From Plasmodiophora brassicae (lineage: Eukaryota; Endomyxa: Phytomyxea; Phytomyxea; Plasmodiophorida): a stretch of 64,000 nucleotides of DNA. Under the pieces are notes generated by a model. The model searched no databases and was not told the DNA's origin. It worked only from the letters and a program-made list of their open reading frames with translations. The DNA is taken from positions 434,001-498,000 of the forward strand of contig CP145423.1 in NCBI GenBank assembly GCA_036867785.1, in the 5' to 3' direction. Both the position numbers and the translations under genes were made by a program. Below are positions 30,990 to 40,695 of this stretch, in pieces (the stretch's first letter is position 1; each line of letters opens with the position of its first letter).

Positions 30990-31110
30990 CTTCAGCCTCG
31001 ATCGGGATGCCCTCGGAACATTCCGAGAGGCCACTGACCAGCTGACTGCGCAATCTATAAAAATCATTCTGTTGCTGTATCACGTCGGGGCGGACCGTCA
31101 ACTTCTGACA
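30969..31110 (+). repeat. Copia 3' LTR
   Basis: 142 bp, apparently identical to the 5' LTR, followed by target duplication AAATC at 31111-31115. Confidence 0.92.
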
Positions 31111-31186
31111 AAATCAATAGAGGTCCTGACCAACAGGTTCGAAGTTACACGTTACGTGTACCTCTTTTTTCTAAAAAACAATAGAG

Positions 31187-31990
31187 GTGACGGCGTCCGC
31201 AACGGTACGGCATCGTTGTCGACCAGAAATGTGCTGTGTAGCGACTGAATGTGCTTCAGAGATGACTGGGCGCATCGTGGCAACCATTGCTGCCGCTCAG
31301 GGTGCTGCGGTGACCATCTGTGCGGCCGCTCGTGCTGTGATTGCCTCGCGTAACCTACTCGATGGTCGAAAATTTCGACAGCCTGCATCGAAACGCATCT
31401 CCATGCGCGCCGGCCAGTTTCGCGACGCGTGCAATGACAGCGCGTTTAATGAAGGATGGTTCAAAGAGCACTTGCGCTGCACGAAAGCGTCGTTTGACCA
31501 GATAGCCAAGATGGTGTCAGAGTACTGGCATCTTGAGAACGATCCGATCAAGGAGACCGCCGCATTCTTCCTGCCAGAACGTGTTGGCCCCTCTCGCGAT
31601 CAGCAGCCTTCAACTTGCGATACTGGGCGAGCACCTGCTGGTACTTGCTATTGATCTTCTCAAGCGGCACATCCAAGCTGATTGTTGAACATGACAGCCA
31701 GTCGCTGCCAACCCTTGCTGACTGCGAAGTTGCTCCTTGGACGCCAGAAGCACTTCCACCATATCTGCCCGCCACGATGAGGTTTCGCTGGTCTCCTCTC
31801 CTTTCGCGAGCCGACCACGTTTCCTCTTCGGTGTCTCGTCCGACTTCTCCATGGCGTCTACCGGTCTACTTGCAGTGAGCTGCAGACTCCATGGACTCCG
31901 TGAGCCTACTTCGGAAAATAGAGGTGCAATTGAGGTTGCCCTCTATCAGACTATCACCACCAAAAGCTGCGATACTCCTGAGGAGGTTTT
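31187..31990. mobile_element. PIF/Harbinger-like transposon remnant
   Basis: Two convergent decayed ORFs are typical of Harbinger elements. On the plus strand (31260-31560) is a transposase N-terminus with FNEGWFKEHLRCTKASFDQI, like the FxxxFRMSxxSF segment before DDE_Tnp4. On the minus strand (31860-31560) is a Myb/SANT-like accessory protein: SSWRADMVEVLLASKEQLRS, then LEKINSKYQQVLAQYRKLKA, with a frame change between them. The catalytic DDE part is absent. AATAGAGGT occurs near both sides (31173 and 31914) and, with CCTCTAT at 31940, may be a relic of the ends. Confidence 0.55.
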
Positions 31991-32011
31991 TTCTGGGAAA
32001 TATCCGTGACA

Positions 32012-32926
32012 TCATCCCTGCGGAGACTCCGTAGGAGGTTCCTCATGCCAGACCTGTGGTGGAGACTGTGGCTGGAGTCTCCGTGGGAGTGTCTGTAAAA
32101 AGCTCCATGGGAGGTCGACGTCGAGGGTGCACAGGATGTTTTCACGGCGGAGCTCCTGAGGAGGCTTTCCAGACATACTCCGCACGAGGTCCTCCGTCAG
32201 GAATCCGTGGTCACTGACCACGGCGATCGGTTCGCACTTCGCAGCACGCATGCACCGAAGCGTGGTTGCAATTTGTATTGTAAGCTGGTGCAGAAGATTA
32301 GTGTGAGACTCGTGAGTCTTTAGACTGGGCGTCTCCATCAGGGACATGAGGTAATACGTCGTCGCCTCCAACAGGGACAGGTGCATCGTTGCCTTCCTCA
32401 CAGCCGTTGTCGTGACCGTCAGTGACACTAGGCATGTTCTCGTCTCCGAACTCGCCGAACATTCGTTGTCCTTGGTTATGTAAGCGATCATACTGCGGCG
32501 AGCCTCGTCTCCACGGCCGCCGCTCCTCAGCTTGTCTAATCGTTCGAGCTCTTTGTCGATTGCCTGCCAGTAACCTGACCGCTTGTTACGATGCGCACGC
32601 AACAGGACGGCGCGTTCGATCTTGGCGTCGACAGCTTGAACCGATTCTGATACGCCCAAAGGTGGAGGAAACACGAATAGCGCGAATTCTTTAGGCGGGA
32701 GGTTGTGGGCATCGCCGTGACTCTTCTTCGTTGATCCCAGAACCTTTTGCTTTAGTTCGTGCCGCGTGTGACTTATGCGATCGGCGATCACTTTCGCTAC
32801 CTTATCGAGCATATGTTTTGTCGCTGCTATCAGCTCCTTGTTCAGCTGGCACTGCCCAGTATTTGCCAACGACACGGCCAGCTGTGTCGGATTGAGCATG
32901 TACTTCGGAAGTGTCGGGTCCATCAT
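32012..32926 (-). CDS. Unrecognised ORF in transposon-rich region
   Basis: A 304-residue uninterrupted ORF, helical and Leu/Thr/Ser-rich, with SVQAVDAKIERAVLLRAHR, GYWQAIDKELERLDKLRSGG, and then hydrophobic ATTYYLMSLMETPS. The C-terminal 60 residues are Pro-rich. No catalytic motif or family was recognised. Its placement between the Harbinger remnant and Ulp1-type elements suggests a transposon protein or relic. The sequence upstream to about 33500 has further minus-strand ORFs without motifs. Confidence 0.3.
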   Translation of the reverse strand: MMDPTLPKYMLNPTQLAVSLANTGQCQLNKELIAATKHMLDKVAKVIADRISHTRHELKQKVLGSTKKSHGDAHNLPPKEFALFVFPPPLGVSESVQAVDAKIERAVLLRAHRNKRSGYWQAIDKELERLDKLRSGGRGDEARRSMIAYITKDNECSASSETRTCLVSLTVTTTAVRKATMHLSLLEATTYYLMSLMETPSLKTHESHTNLLHQLTIQIATTLRCMRAAKCEPIAVVSDHGFLTEDLVRSMSGKPPQELRRENILCTLDVDLPWSFLQTLPRRLQPQSPPQVWHEEPPTESPQG

Positions 32927-33614
32927 TTTCGCATCGATAACCTGATGGAGAGACGCGACAACATCTTTCGGTACGGTACGGTCCAGTTAACAATATACGT
33001 CATATGCATATCGTATCAAATCACAATCGGAATGTTGATCAGAGTTAAACAGGTCGCACCTGCACGTTGCGCATCTGAATATTGGTTATGAGACGCGTCT
33101 TCCAAGTATTGTATTAGTCCGATTGGCAACCTCGACGTTTACGTTGCCTGGCAGCCTCGGCCACTGTCACTCTGTTGAGATGAACTTGCCAGATGCGAGC
33201 TGATTCAGAATCGATATCAACGTCAGGCAACTTGACCGGAAACATGCATCGTGCAAGTGGAGTATCAATACAGTGCACATTTACCAGGAACGTTTTTTGT
33301 TCCAGGCAGCCTGGAGTGCTGTTGTTTCCTTGCTGCCGAGAGGCGTACCAGTCGCAGCCAGCCAACGCGCACGCATGCTGGACGTTCAGGACACCGGATA
33401 TGCTCAAGGCAGCGTTGCGTTGTGAGCGCCACCAGAACGGGGCAAAGATTGTAACTCTCTTCGGTAACACGACAATCCTGAACGACAACTGACATTGTCA
33501 CGCCCAAGCTCCCTGCAGATCCACGGCTTGCTGTGAAGTGTGCCAGGCGGACGACCCGACCAACGGTTCGGTCCTCGAATGCGACGAAAATTGCCGACTT
33601 TGACCTTGCCGATC

Positions 33615-33740
33615 GACGGATCTGGACTGTCGGCAACCACCCACGAAGCTTAAAAAAAAACGTTGCGCGCGCAAGGTACGGCACGTTGCGCGCGCAACGT
33701 TGCGCAAGTTTGCGCAAGTTCGCGCAAGTTTGCGCATGGT
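33615..33740 (+). repeat. Dispersed repeat, left copy (GCGCAAGTTT-rich)
   Basis: GACTGTCGGCAACCACCCAC, GAAGCTT, an A-run, then ACGTTGCGCGCGCAA twice and a short GCGCAAGTTT tandem array. A diverged copy in opposite orientation lies at 36331-36440, so the pair brackets the OTU/Ulp1 ORF and a minisatellite. Confidence 0.65.
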
Positions 33741-34229
33741 TTGCGCATGGTTGTCGGCCCACCGTTGTGGCCTATGGGTGCTCGATGCCGTGGCGGACCG
33801 CAGCCTGCGCGGCCATTGTGGTTTGTTGGTGAGCAATGAACAGTATTCGCATCGAGGAGGTGGATATAAGGGTCGCATCTAGGAAATTCCTTTGGTATGC
33901 GTTGTTGCCGTTGATCTACCACAGACAACCTCTTCTGACGGATTTCTAACCGAAGCCGGAGGCCTGGATCTGGTGCCTTGTGCTGTGGGCGGAGCGGCGT
34001 AAAGGGGCATATTATCGTCGTTGTGCAAGGGATCTTGGAGGCCCACCATACGATGAGGTCGACTTACGTGTCACATCTTCACTGCGTCGACCAAACCACA
34101 GCCTGGGGACACCAGATCTGGGGTACACCCTTGTTTGCTAACATGTGCTGGTCGCGCCTCAAATGATGTACACACATAGGTATCGCAAAGCAGCTGGGGT
34201 GGGATAGGTATCCTCCGTACAAGGAAATC
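33741..34229. other. No gene seen
   Basis: Short ORFs only; no motif or convincing splice signal was recognised before the OTU/Ulp1-like ORF. Confidence 0.35.
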
Positions 34230-35174
34230 GTGTCACCCCCAGAAATGGACGACAATGGCAGGAGTCGGCAGCCGTTTAAACTGCCCAGCGGTCAGTTAGA
34301 CTCAACGGTATATCTCGTACACGTACCGGGGGACGGTCATTGCGCTGCGCATGCGCTGGCTAAAGCCGGCGTACATGGTGCGGATAGTGCACAGGCGATT
34401 CTTAGGAAGACTGCCGCGTACTATGAGGTTCGAACAATCTTGAACGTAGTGCAGTTCTGCAATGTGCACTGGTGCGGTATAGTTGCCTCAGCGCGAAGAA
34501 GAGTGGTGTTTCTTTACGATCCGTTGATGCGCAAGTCGTTTCAGGACCGATTGCGTTCGATCTGGCACATGTATCTGGCCGAACGTTTGCCAGGTGGGGA
34601 GCAATATAAAGTGGTCCACGTTCGCCCGTTTGTCAAGAGCTGTGACGACCTGTTGTGGTGGGCCAACCACCCAGACCTATACAAATACGCCAACAAGCAA
34701 GTAGACTCGTGGAACTGCGGCGTGTACGTGCTGCAGTGGTTCGAGAGCGTTCTGTGGGAGATGAGCGGCGGCCCCCAACGTCTGGAACCCCGTCACCTGC
34801 CAATGATGCGGCTGTACTACATGGCAATGATTTGTGGTTACGTACGATCACCGATGTATGTAAATCATCCGAATGAATATACAGTTTCCGCTCGCTGTGA
34901 ACGTCTAATAATGACAATACTCCCATCGTCCAATCGCTGTTCGACTCAACGCAGCACGGCACCTACCGCATCACGCAATGACCAGCGCTGCAGTACGTGC
35001 TTACGTACCGCGTACAATGCGAACCGAGCACCGCACCGCCGCTGCTGGTCGTTATCGGCTGAGCGGCACTGTGCGTACTGTCACCGTGCTCGCGCGATCG
35101 GTCATCACATCGCCTGCCGACCTGCGCCACAGCTCCTTAACCGTATTTGCCCAGCTCCTAAATGTCGTCTTTGA
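34230..35174 (+). CDS. Transposon-type ORF: OTU-like motif followed by Ulp1 (C48) protease domain
   Basis: A 314-residue ORF. Residues 26-48 (STVYLVHVPGDGHCAAHALA) carry GDGHC, the active-site motif of OTU deubiquitinases (GDGxC-L/F). From about residue 75 a Ulp1/SENP C48 domain appears: the catalytic His in NVHWCGIV, Asp in FLYDPLMRKS, and Cys in DSWNCGVYVLQWF. The N-terminal part of the C48 fold, including the usual W-x-x-D entry, is missing. The last 100 residues are Cys/His/Arg-rich and resemble shadow translation. It is closely related to the Ulp1-like gene at 37643-38743 (YDPLM, then PGG, then NCG). Ulp1-like and OTU proteases are both carried by Mutator-like and KDZ-type transposons. 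Confidence 0.6.
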   Translation: MSPPEMDDNGRSRQPFKLPSGQLDSTVYLVHVPGDGHCAAHALAKAGVHGADSAQAILRKTAAYYEVRTILNVVQFCNVHWCGIVASARRRVVFLYDPLMRKSFQDRLRSIWHMYLAERLPGGEQYKVVHVRPFVKSCDDLLWWANHPDLYKYANKQVDSWNCGVYVLQWFESVLWEMSGGPQRLEPRHLPMMRLYYMAMICGYVRSPMYVNHPNEYTVSARCERLIMTILPSSNRCSTQRSTAPTASRNDQRCSTCLRTAYNANRAPHRRCWSLSAERHCAYCHRARAIGHHIACRPAPQLLNRICPAPKCRL

Positions 35175-35820
35175 CATCGTCGTCGCCGCCCGACTCTCGG
35201 CGGTCGTCGTTGCGTTTATCCGGGTTGACGTACTCGTGGAGATCGCCGTCGAAGTCGTTGTCTATCGCCATGCCCGATCCCAATCATTCTACGGACGCGG
35301 TTAAGTGCACGATCGCGACGACGGGGACAACGAATACCACAGCGCGTACCTGAAGGCCGTCCTCATTGTGACCGTTGTCGAACTTATCTTGCTGGAGGCC
35401 CAAGAGTTGCTCTTCGTTCTCGATCTGGTCACTGACGTCGGCGCGGCGCACGCTGTAAACGTGGGTCCAACGCTCGCGCCTGGCCGCTGACGAACGCAGA
35501 CACGGATAGAAAAGAGGCTGACAGAGAGTCACAGCCCACACATGCCAGGTTGTAATGGCGCAGGTGGTTGCGGACGGCACAGGCGGCATGCCCTTCCGCA
35601 GATGACCACACCGACAACAACGATTGTTGGTCCCGTGGTAGTCACGAGGCCGGGCGTCCGACGAATGCGATTCGAAACACGGCCCGGCAGCCGAAACCGC
35701 CAGGGCGGGTACGACGCGCACGCATCGTCAATATGCTTTTGTTCTTTATGAGGTCTAATAGCGTTTGCAGCTTTCCCGAACACGACCGCCCGCCCGAACA
35801 TTCGCCCACGGAGGAGCCAG
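35175..35820. other. No gene seen
   Basis: Short overlapping ORFs on both strands without motifs; ends at the start of the 21-bp minisatellite. Confidence 0.35.
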
Positions 35821-35821
35821 T

Positions 35822-36325
35822 TGCTACCAGTCGTACCAGTTTTGCTACCAGTTGTACCAGTTTTGCTACCAGTTGTACCAGTTTTGCTACCAGTTGTACC
35901 AGTTTTGCTACCAGTTGTACCAGTTTTGCTACCAGTTGTACCAGTTTTGCTACCAGTTGTACCAGTTTTGCTACCAGTTGTACCAGTTTTGCTACCAGTT
36001 GTACCAGTTTTGCTACCAGTTGTACCAGTTTTGCTACCAGTTGTACCAGTTTTGCTACCAGTTGTACCAGTTTTGCTACCAGTTGTACCAGTTTTGCTAC
36101 CAGTTGTACCAGTTTTGCTACCAGTTGTACCAGTTTTGCTACCAGTTGTACCAGTTTTGCTACCAGTTGTACCAGTTTTGCTACCAGTTGTACCAGTTTT
36201 GCTACCAGTTGTACCAGTTTTGCTACCAGTTGTACCAGTTTTGCTACCAGTCGTACCAGGTTTGCTACCAGTTGTACCAGTTTTGCTACCAGTTGTACCA
36301 GTTTTGCTACCAGTTGTACCAGTAG
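35822..36325 (+). repeat. 21-bp minisatellite, about 24 copies
   Basis: The unit TTTTGCTACCAGTTGTACCA plus G is repeated about 24 times, nearly perfectly; single changes (GTCGTACCAG) occur at both edges and near 36250. The unit has no stop codon in any frame and its length is a multiple of three, so long ORFs run through it on both strands (TSFATSC, CYQLYQF and LLPVVPV repeats). No gene is implied. Confidence 0.93.
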
Positions 36326-36330
36326 TGAGG

Positions 36331-36440
36331 CAACGTTGCGCAAGTTTGCGCTTGTTTGCGCGCGCAACGTCCGTTTTTTGCCGGGGCCCGCAAAAAGTTT
36401 CTATTTATGGCTTCACGGGTGGTAGGGGGACTGTCAAAGC
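36331..36440 (-). repeat. Dispersed repeat, right copy (inverted relative to 33615)
   Basis: Read in reverse complement: GACAGTCCCCCTACCACCCG, TGAAGCC, A-rich, then GGACGTTGCGCGCGCAAAC and GCGCAAACTTGCGCAACG. It matches the left copy in order and wording but is diverged. Confidence 0.6.
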
Positions 36441-36463
36441 AGCACGTTGATTGCGAGGAAGGC

Positions 36464-36776
36464 TGCGCATGATAGAATTGCGAGACTGCGCATGACAAAA
36501 TGAGCGAGACTGCGCATGAAAGAATGAGCGAGACTGCGCATGAAAGAATGAGCGAGACTGCGCATGAAACAATGAGCGAGACTGCGCATGAAAGAATGAG
36601 CGAGACTGCGCATGAAAGAATGAGCGAGACTGCGCATGAAAGAATGAGCGAGACTGCGCATGAAAGAATGAGCGAGACTGCGCATAAAAGAATGAGCGAG
36701 ACTGCGCATGAAAGAATGAGCGAGACTGCGCATGAAAGAATGAGCGAGACTGCGCATGACAGAATGTGCGACACTG
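36464..36776 (+). repeat. 24-bp minisatellite, about 13 copies
   Basis: The unit GAATGAGCGAGACTGCGCAT plus GAAA (24 bp) is repeated about 13 times with few changes. It reads MSETAHER in one frame and is open on both strands because it is a multiple of three without stops. No flanking sequence supports a gene. Confidence 0.92.
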
Positions 36777-36849
36777 TGCAGGGAGTGTGGCCGAGGGGCC
36801 ATAATTTGTGCACGGCACTGTGCACAGTGCCCGCGCCGCGGTCATTTTG

Positions 36850-37525
36850 AACAGAAGCTGTCGCGAGCGTGATATCAAGGCTCGAGCCGCGGCCGGGCGG
36901 TCTCTGAGGCGGAGCTACACCGGCGACTGTCGACCAAGTGTACTGTGCCTGCATCAAGTCAATAGAACTGCAGCCGGTACTTTCTGTCCGCGCCACTAAA
37001 GTAAACAACCACGCGCGGATGGTCCACGTTCCGCCGCCCTCATCGCGACCCGTGGAAACAGTTGCTAACTAACCTTGAACCACGTGCGAACGTCACGGGA
37101 GCTTTGCTCCCCTGACATTTCCGGTGGGAGAACCACCGCTGCAGTTCGTTCTCGAAGAACTCGCTGGAAGATTCACTTCTCTAGGTGGTCTGGGTGCTTT
37201 TCGTTCGACTTTAGCAAAGTTCGCAGGCTGTTTATCGCTGTCGTCGCATCCAACGAAGAAGATTCGGGATTTGCAGTGGCGCCGTCTGCAACTGAGTGAC
37301 TTGCAATCTTGGCATTCTTGCGAGCACTCTAGTGCCAAGTAAACTCGACGACGAGTGTACGTTGACACAACATGAAGGTGCTCGATCCAGGGGATCGCCT
37401 TGACTCCGGAGCCCAATCTGCGGCCAGGGGCGGCGGGCCGGCCGTCAGCAAGTCCCGGCACCCGAGGGCCGAGAATCGAGATCAGTGTCCGCCACCCCCA
37501 AGTCCGCTATACCATCTGCAGGTCC
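36850..37525. other. No gene seen
   Basis: Short ORFs without motifs; nothing recognised. Confidence 0.35.
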
Positions 37526-37642
37526 AGGACCCGGGTCGACCCGGGTCGACCCGGGTCATGGGCGGGCGCGGCGGGTCTGACCCGGGTCGACTGGGAACCC
37601 CCACGGGTGAGTCGGGTCGGGTCGGGTCGACCCGCTGCCATC
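37526..37642 (+). repeat. Palindromic GGGTCGACCC repeat cluster
   Basis: ACCCGGGTCGACCCGGGTCG recurs with overlapping palindromes GGGTCGACCC and CCCGGG, followed by GACCCGGGTCGACTGGG and GTCGGGTCGGGTCGGGTCGA. A shorter GGGTCGGGTCGGGTAG lies at 41546-41561 after cassette 3. Confidence 0.8.
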
Positions 37643-38743
37643 TCATTTGTCGTCCCGCGCAATTAATCCTACTTTACTATTAATCCACCGAGCAATCCAC
37701 CGAGCGCGGCTTGGTATATTTTCCAGCAGATTAGCCACAACCCTGATCGTGCCTCGAAGTCGAGATGACGTCAGCTCACGTTGCTTCGCCATACCACAAG
37801 GTGACGAGAGCCAGGACAACACTATTGTATTATATCTCCGTAACATTCCTGAGAGGAAATACAGGCGATGCCCGAGTAGCTTGTGAATATACCACAACCG
37901 GAGGAGAGGCATGTGTTGGGTATCGACTCGATGAACATGCTCGTGGAGGATAGAGTGGAAATAGTGCAACACGTACATGCCGCAGTTGTGACCATCACGT
38001 TGCTTCTCGGCGAAATCCCCCAGGCTCGTGCATGTCTTCGTGAACGGTTTCACTGCAACGATCTTAAACTCGCTTCCCCCAGGAAATCGCGGAACGATGA
38101 ATCGGGTCCATAACTGGAGAAGCTTTGAACGATACGAGTCCCGCATCAGGGGATCGTATAAATACACCGTCCGTTTCCACCTGTCAGCAACAATGCCACA
38201 CCAGTGAACATTGGCAATCTGCCGCAGGCAAAACTTCAGTGTCGAGTATTAGCATGTGCAAGATTGACTACCGACATTAACGGGAAACAGAATGTTGCCT
38301 TCGTACAGGCGGTTCTTCTCGAAGTGTTCGGAAATGCCACCGGAATTGACAGACAGGCAGAGCGAGCTGATGGGCTCGAACACTTGCTGAAAACTCGGGT
38401 CTCTGCATTCCAGCTCTTCTTCTAAGAACTGCTCGAGGGCACTGTTCATAACCTCGTCCGATATCCATTCGTCACAAGCCAGATGCGAGAACAGGTGTCT
38501 CGTCTTCAGATGACGGCGGATATCTTCGTTCATCGGGTTCCTGAACAAATCCATCATTACGGCCTCCCGTATCTCAGCGACCTGGTTGGGGGTGAACATA
38601 TGATCCGCAATGACGAACCGTCTGTCCTCACCCAACCAACGGCGCACCTGGCCAATGAGGTCCACAACATCTTCCTTATAGCCCAAGACGTTCTGCATGG
38701 TGTGTACAAGTTTTCTAGGAGCATAAACGTCAGACACATGCAC
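37643..38743 (-). CDS. Ulp1-like (C48) cysteine protease of a transposon
   Basis: Two joined frames. The upstream part (38743-38249) has LACDEWISDEVMNSALEQFL, matching the W-L-x-D-x-x-I-N entry of Ulp1/SENP domains. The downstream part (about 38202-37643) has the catalytic His in ANVHWCGIVADRW, Asp in YLYDPLMRDS and Cys in RDGHNCGMYVLHYF. An intron or decay near 38205-38280 separates them; an acceptor TGCGGCAG at about 38215 fits. All three catalytic residues are present. It is related to the ORF at 34230. Such domains occur in Mutator-like, CACTA and KDZ elements, and the surroundings are transposon-rich, so host SUMO processing is unlikely. Confidence 0.6.
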
Positions 38744-38767
38744 CTAATGGATGAATACATGTGCCAG

Positions 38768-40359
38768 TTACCATGTGACAACGCCAATGCCAGTGATTTT
38801 CACACATTGAAACGTGTAGTCGGTGGAGCGACACTTTTCAACAATCACGCGTGGCATCAAGAATGGAGCATCATCTTGCGCGTTCGCGATCGCCGTCACC
38901 CCTTTCGGTTGCAGACGGTTGCTCAGGTCGATGTACGACAACGAAAGGATAGCGTCCACGCTGTTGTCAAACGATGATTGCGGATCCTGAATCGTCGCCC
39001 ACACTCGATTCACAGATGAAGACGGGAGCGTAGTGGTTCCGCCACCTATACGAGCAGCACAAATTCAGTTGCATTATTATTCAGGAATTGGGAAGATGTT
39101 GAGCACCACTAGGTATTTCATCTCGGTCGGTGAGAGAACAATCTATATTTTCCGTGTTGGCTTGCTTTTGATTGACATGCGGAAGCTCCGATGGCCGATC
39201 ATCTTCCGAGATTCGCCTCTCAGAGAGTTCCATGTTTACAGGAGGACCTGATTGACATTGCAAGGTAAGTTTCGAATCAAAGATCCCGATATACGGTTGG
39301 ATGTCATAGCACCTGCCAGAGACTGCTTGATGGAAGTCGGAGGTACTGGCTCTGGAGCATTCGAACAGCCTGGCAACTAAATCATTCGCAAGCCTTCGAG
39401 AAGACTAACTTCGGCAATACCGTCATGTGGTGACTGCGCCAAGGCCTCGACGACGACATCACCGTTGTCCAACGACACCTCAGCAAGGAAACCATGTTCG
39501 AAGCATTCCGCGTTTGATTCGCAGTCGTCAGACACTAGGTCGTCGCCAGACGGTATGCGGTCGGGATATTCAGCTGCAGCGTACTCGACTTCTGTAGAAA
39601 AAACAATCTCAATAAGGACAACAACACGGTGCATAGGTCCCGAAGTACCTCGATGACAATCTCGAGAACCGCCGGGTTGATTGCTCGAGCAATAGAACGG
39701 ACACCGTTGGCCACTGCGCGGTGATCCGTTGAGGTGACGCCGTGTTGCATACACAAACGGCACCTGGCTGGTAGTCTTGCATTCGCAGGTTGTTGTTGAT
39801 CAAGTCGCGAAAGTCGAGCAACACGATCGGGGCGCCTACCGCGACTCGCTGTGCGTCGTAGAGGAGGTAAGACAACAGAACGCTTAATCTCAGATTCTGC
39901 AACACGGGCACCGGAAAGGTACATTCGGAATTCCGTTGCCAGCGACGTGAACGTGGACATAGCACGCCGGTACAAATGCTCGTTGACCTTAGCGTCAACA
40001 GCCAGACGAGCAAATGCTTCCGACAGGACCCGATACCGGATGTTCGGCTTAGAAGGGTAGACCACTTTGTGATAGACATCGTCATCGTGGTCTGAAACGA
40101 ATGGCTCGTCTGACTTGACGTCTGAGAAGATGCTGGTATGGCTACCAGTGCAAAGTGGTTGAGTTGCACCTGGAGCGATTGGATGTGCCTCCGGGATCCG
40201 CAGGTTTCGCCTGACGCCGTCGTACAAAGGGTGCTGCCGCAGCCACCACCGACGATGGATGTTACATAAACTGAATATGTCATCCTCGCGGCGGCTGAAC
40301 ACGGCACAGATACCGCAACACGGCATAAGTGTTGCAAGGATCCATCGCCGGAACATCAT
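38768..40359 (-). pseudogene. Upstream reading frames of the Ulp1-like element, decayed
   Basis: Several minus-strand frames (39013-38768, 39763-39377, 40359-39535) have coding-like composition, for example SFDNSVDAILSLSYIDLSN, then CNIHRRWWLRQHPLYDGVRR and LVSDDCESNAECFEHGF. They lie directly upstream of, and in line with, the Ulp1-like protease. I could not join them into one protein or recognise a transposase core. They probably represent the rest of the same mobile element. Confidence 0.35.
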
Positions 40360-40469
40360 CGTCCGAGCCTCTAACGCTCAGGCAGCTCGCAAGCTCCATT
40401 GCTCTCACCCGGACACCCGCTCGTTTGACGTATGCGGTACCGCGGTATACTCAGTAGTATCCTGCCAAC

Positions 40470-40695
40470 TCGGCGCCGTCGCCACTGGTGTCGGCAGTCG
40501 CGCACAACCCATCTGGGAGCCTGACTGGACTCTGAGTCTTGACTGGGCGCCCGCATCTGGCCTGCCGCCGCGGCACACTGAATCCGGCGCCGTCGCCACT
40601 GGTGTCGGCAGTCGCGCACAACCCATCTGGGAGTCTGACTGGACTCTGAGGCTAGCTTGACTGGGCGCACGCATCTGGCCTGCCGCCGCGGCACA
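40470..40695 (+). repeat. Leader direct repeats of cassette 3 (two units)
   Basis: Two units of the cassette leader repeat: GGCGCCGTCGCCACTGGTGT, CGCACAACCCATCTGGGAG, CTGACTGGACTCTGAG and TGGCCTGCCGCCGCGGCACA. The second ends at the cassette ATG at 40696. The first unit's start codon is changed (CACTGAATCC). Confidence 0.8.

Larger units (their letters stand above)
26679..31110 (+). mobile_element. Complete Ty1/Copia LTR retrotransposon (about 4.4 kb)
   Basis: Two 142-bp LTRs (26679-26820 and 30969-31110) appear identical base for base. Both begin TGTCAGA and end TCTGACA, and the element is flanked by the 5-bp target duplication AAATC (26674-26678 and 31111-31115). A G-rich polypurine tract, GCGGGGGAG, directly precedes the 3' LTR. 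The domain order is gag, protease, integrase, reverse transcriptase, RNase H, which places it in Copia. Identical LTRs suggest a recent insertion, although the gag frame carries two TAA codons. Confidence 0.93.

Noticed and set aside
35821-36450. Long ORFs of TSFATSC, CYQLYQF, LLPVVPV and antisense KLVQLVA repeats
   Set aside because: They are the same 21-bp minisatellite read in different frames; the unit has no stop in any frame and no flanking coding evidence.
36405-36878. ORFs of MSETAHER and antisense AQSRSFFH repeats
   Set aside because: Products of the 24-bp minisatellite, open on both strands because the unit length is a multiple of three.
37643-38743. Host SUMO protease (SENP/Ulp1)
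   Set aside because: Decayed joins, a related copy at 34230 and transposon surroundings favour a mobile-element origin.
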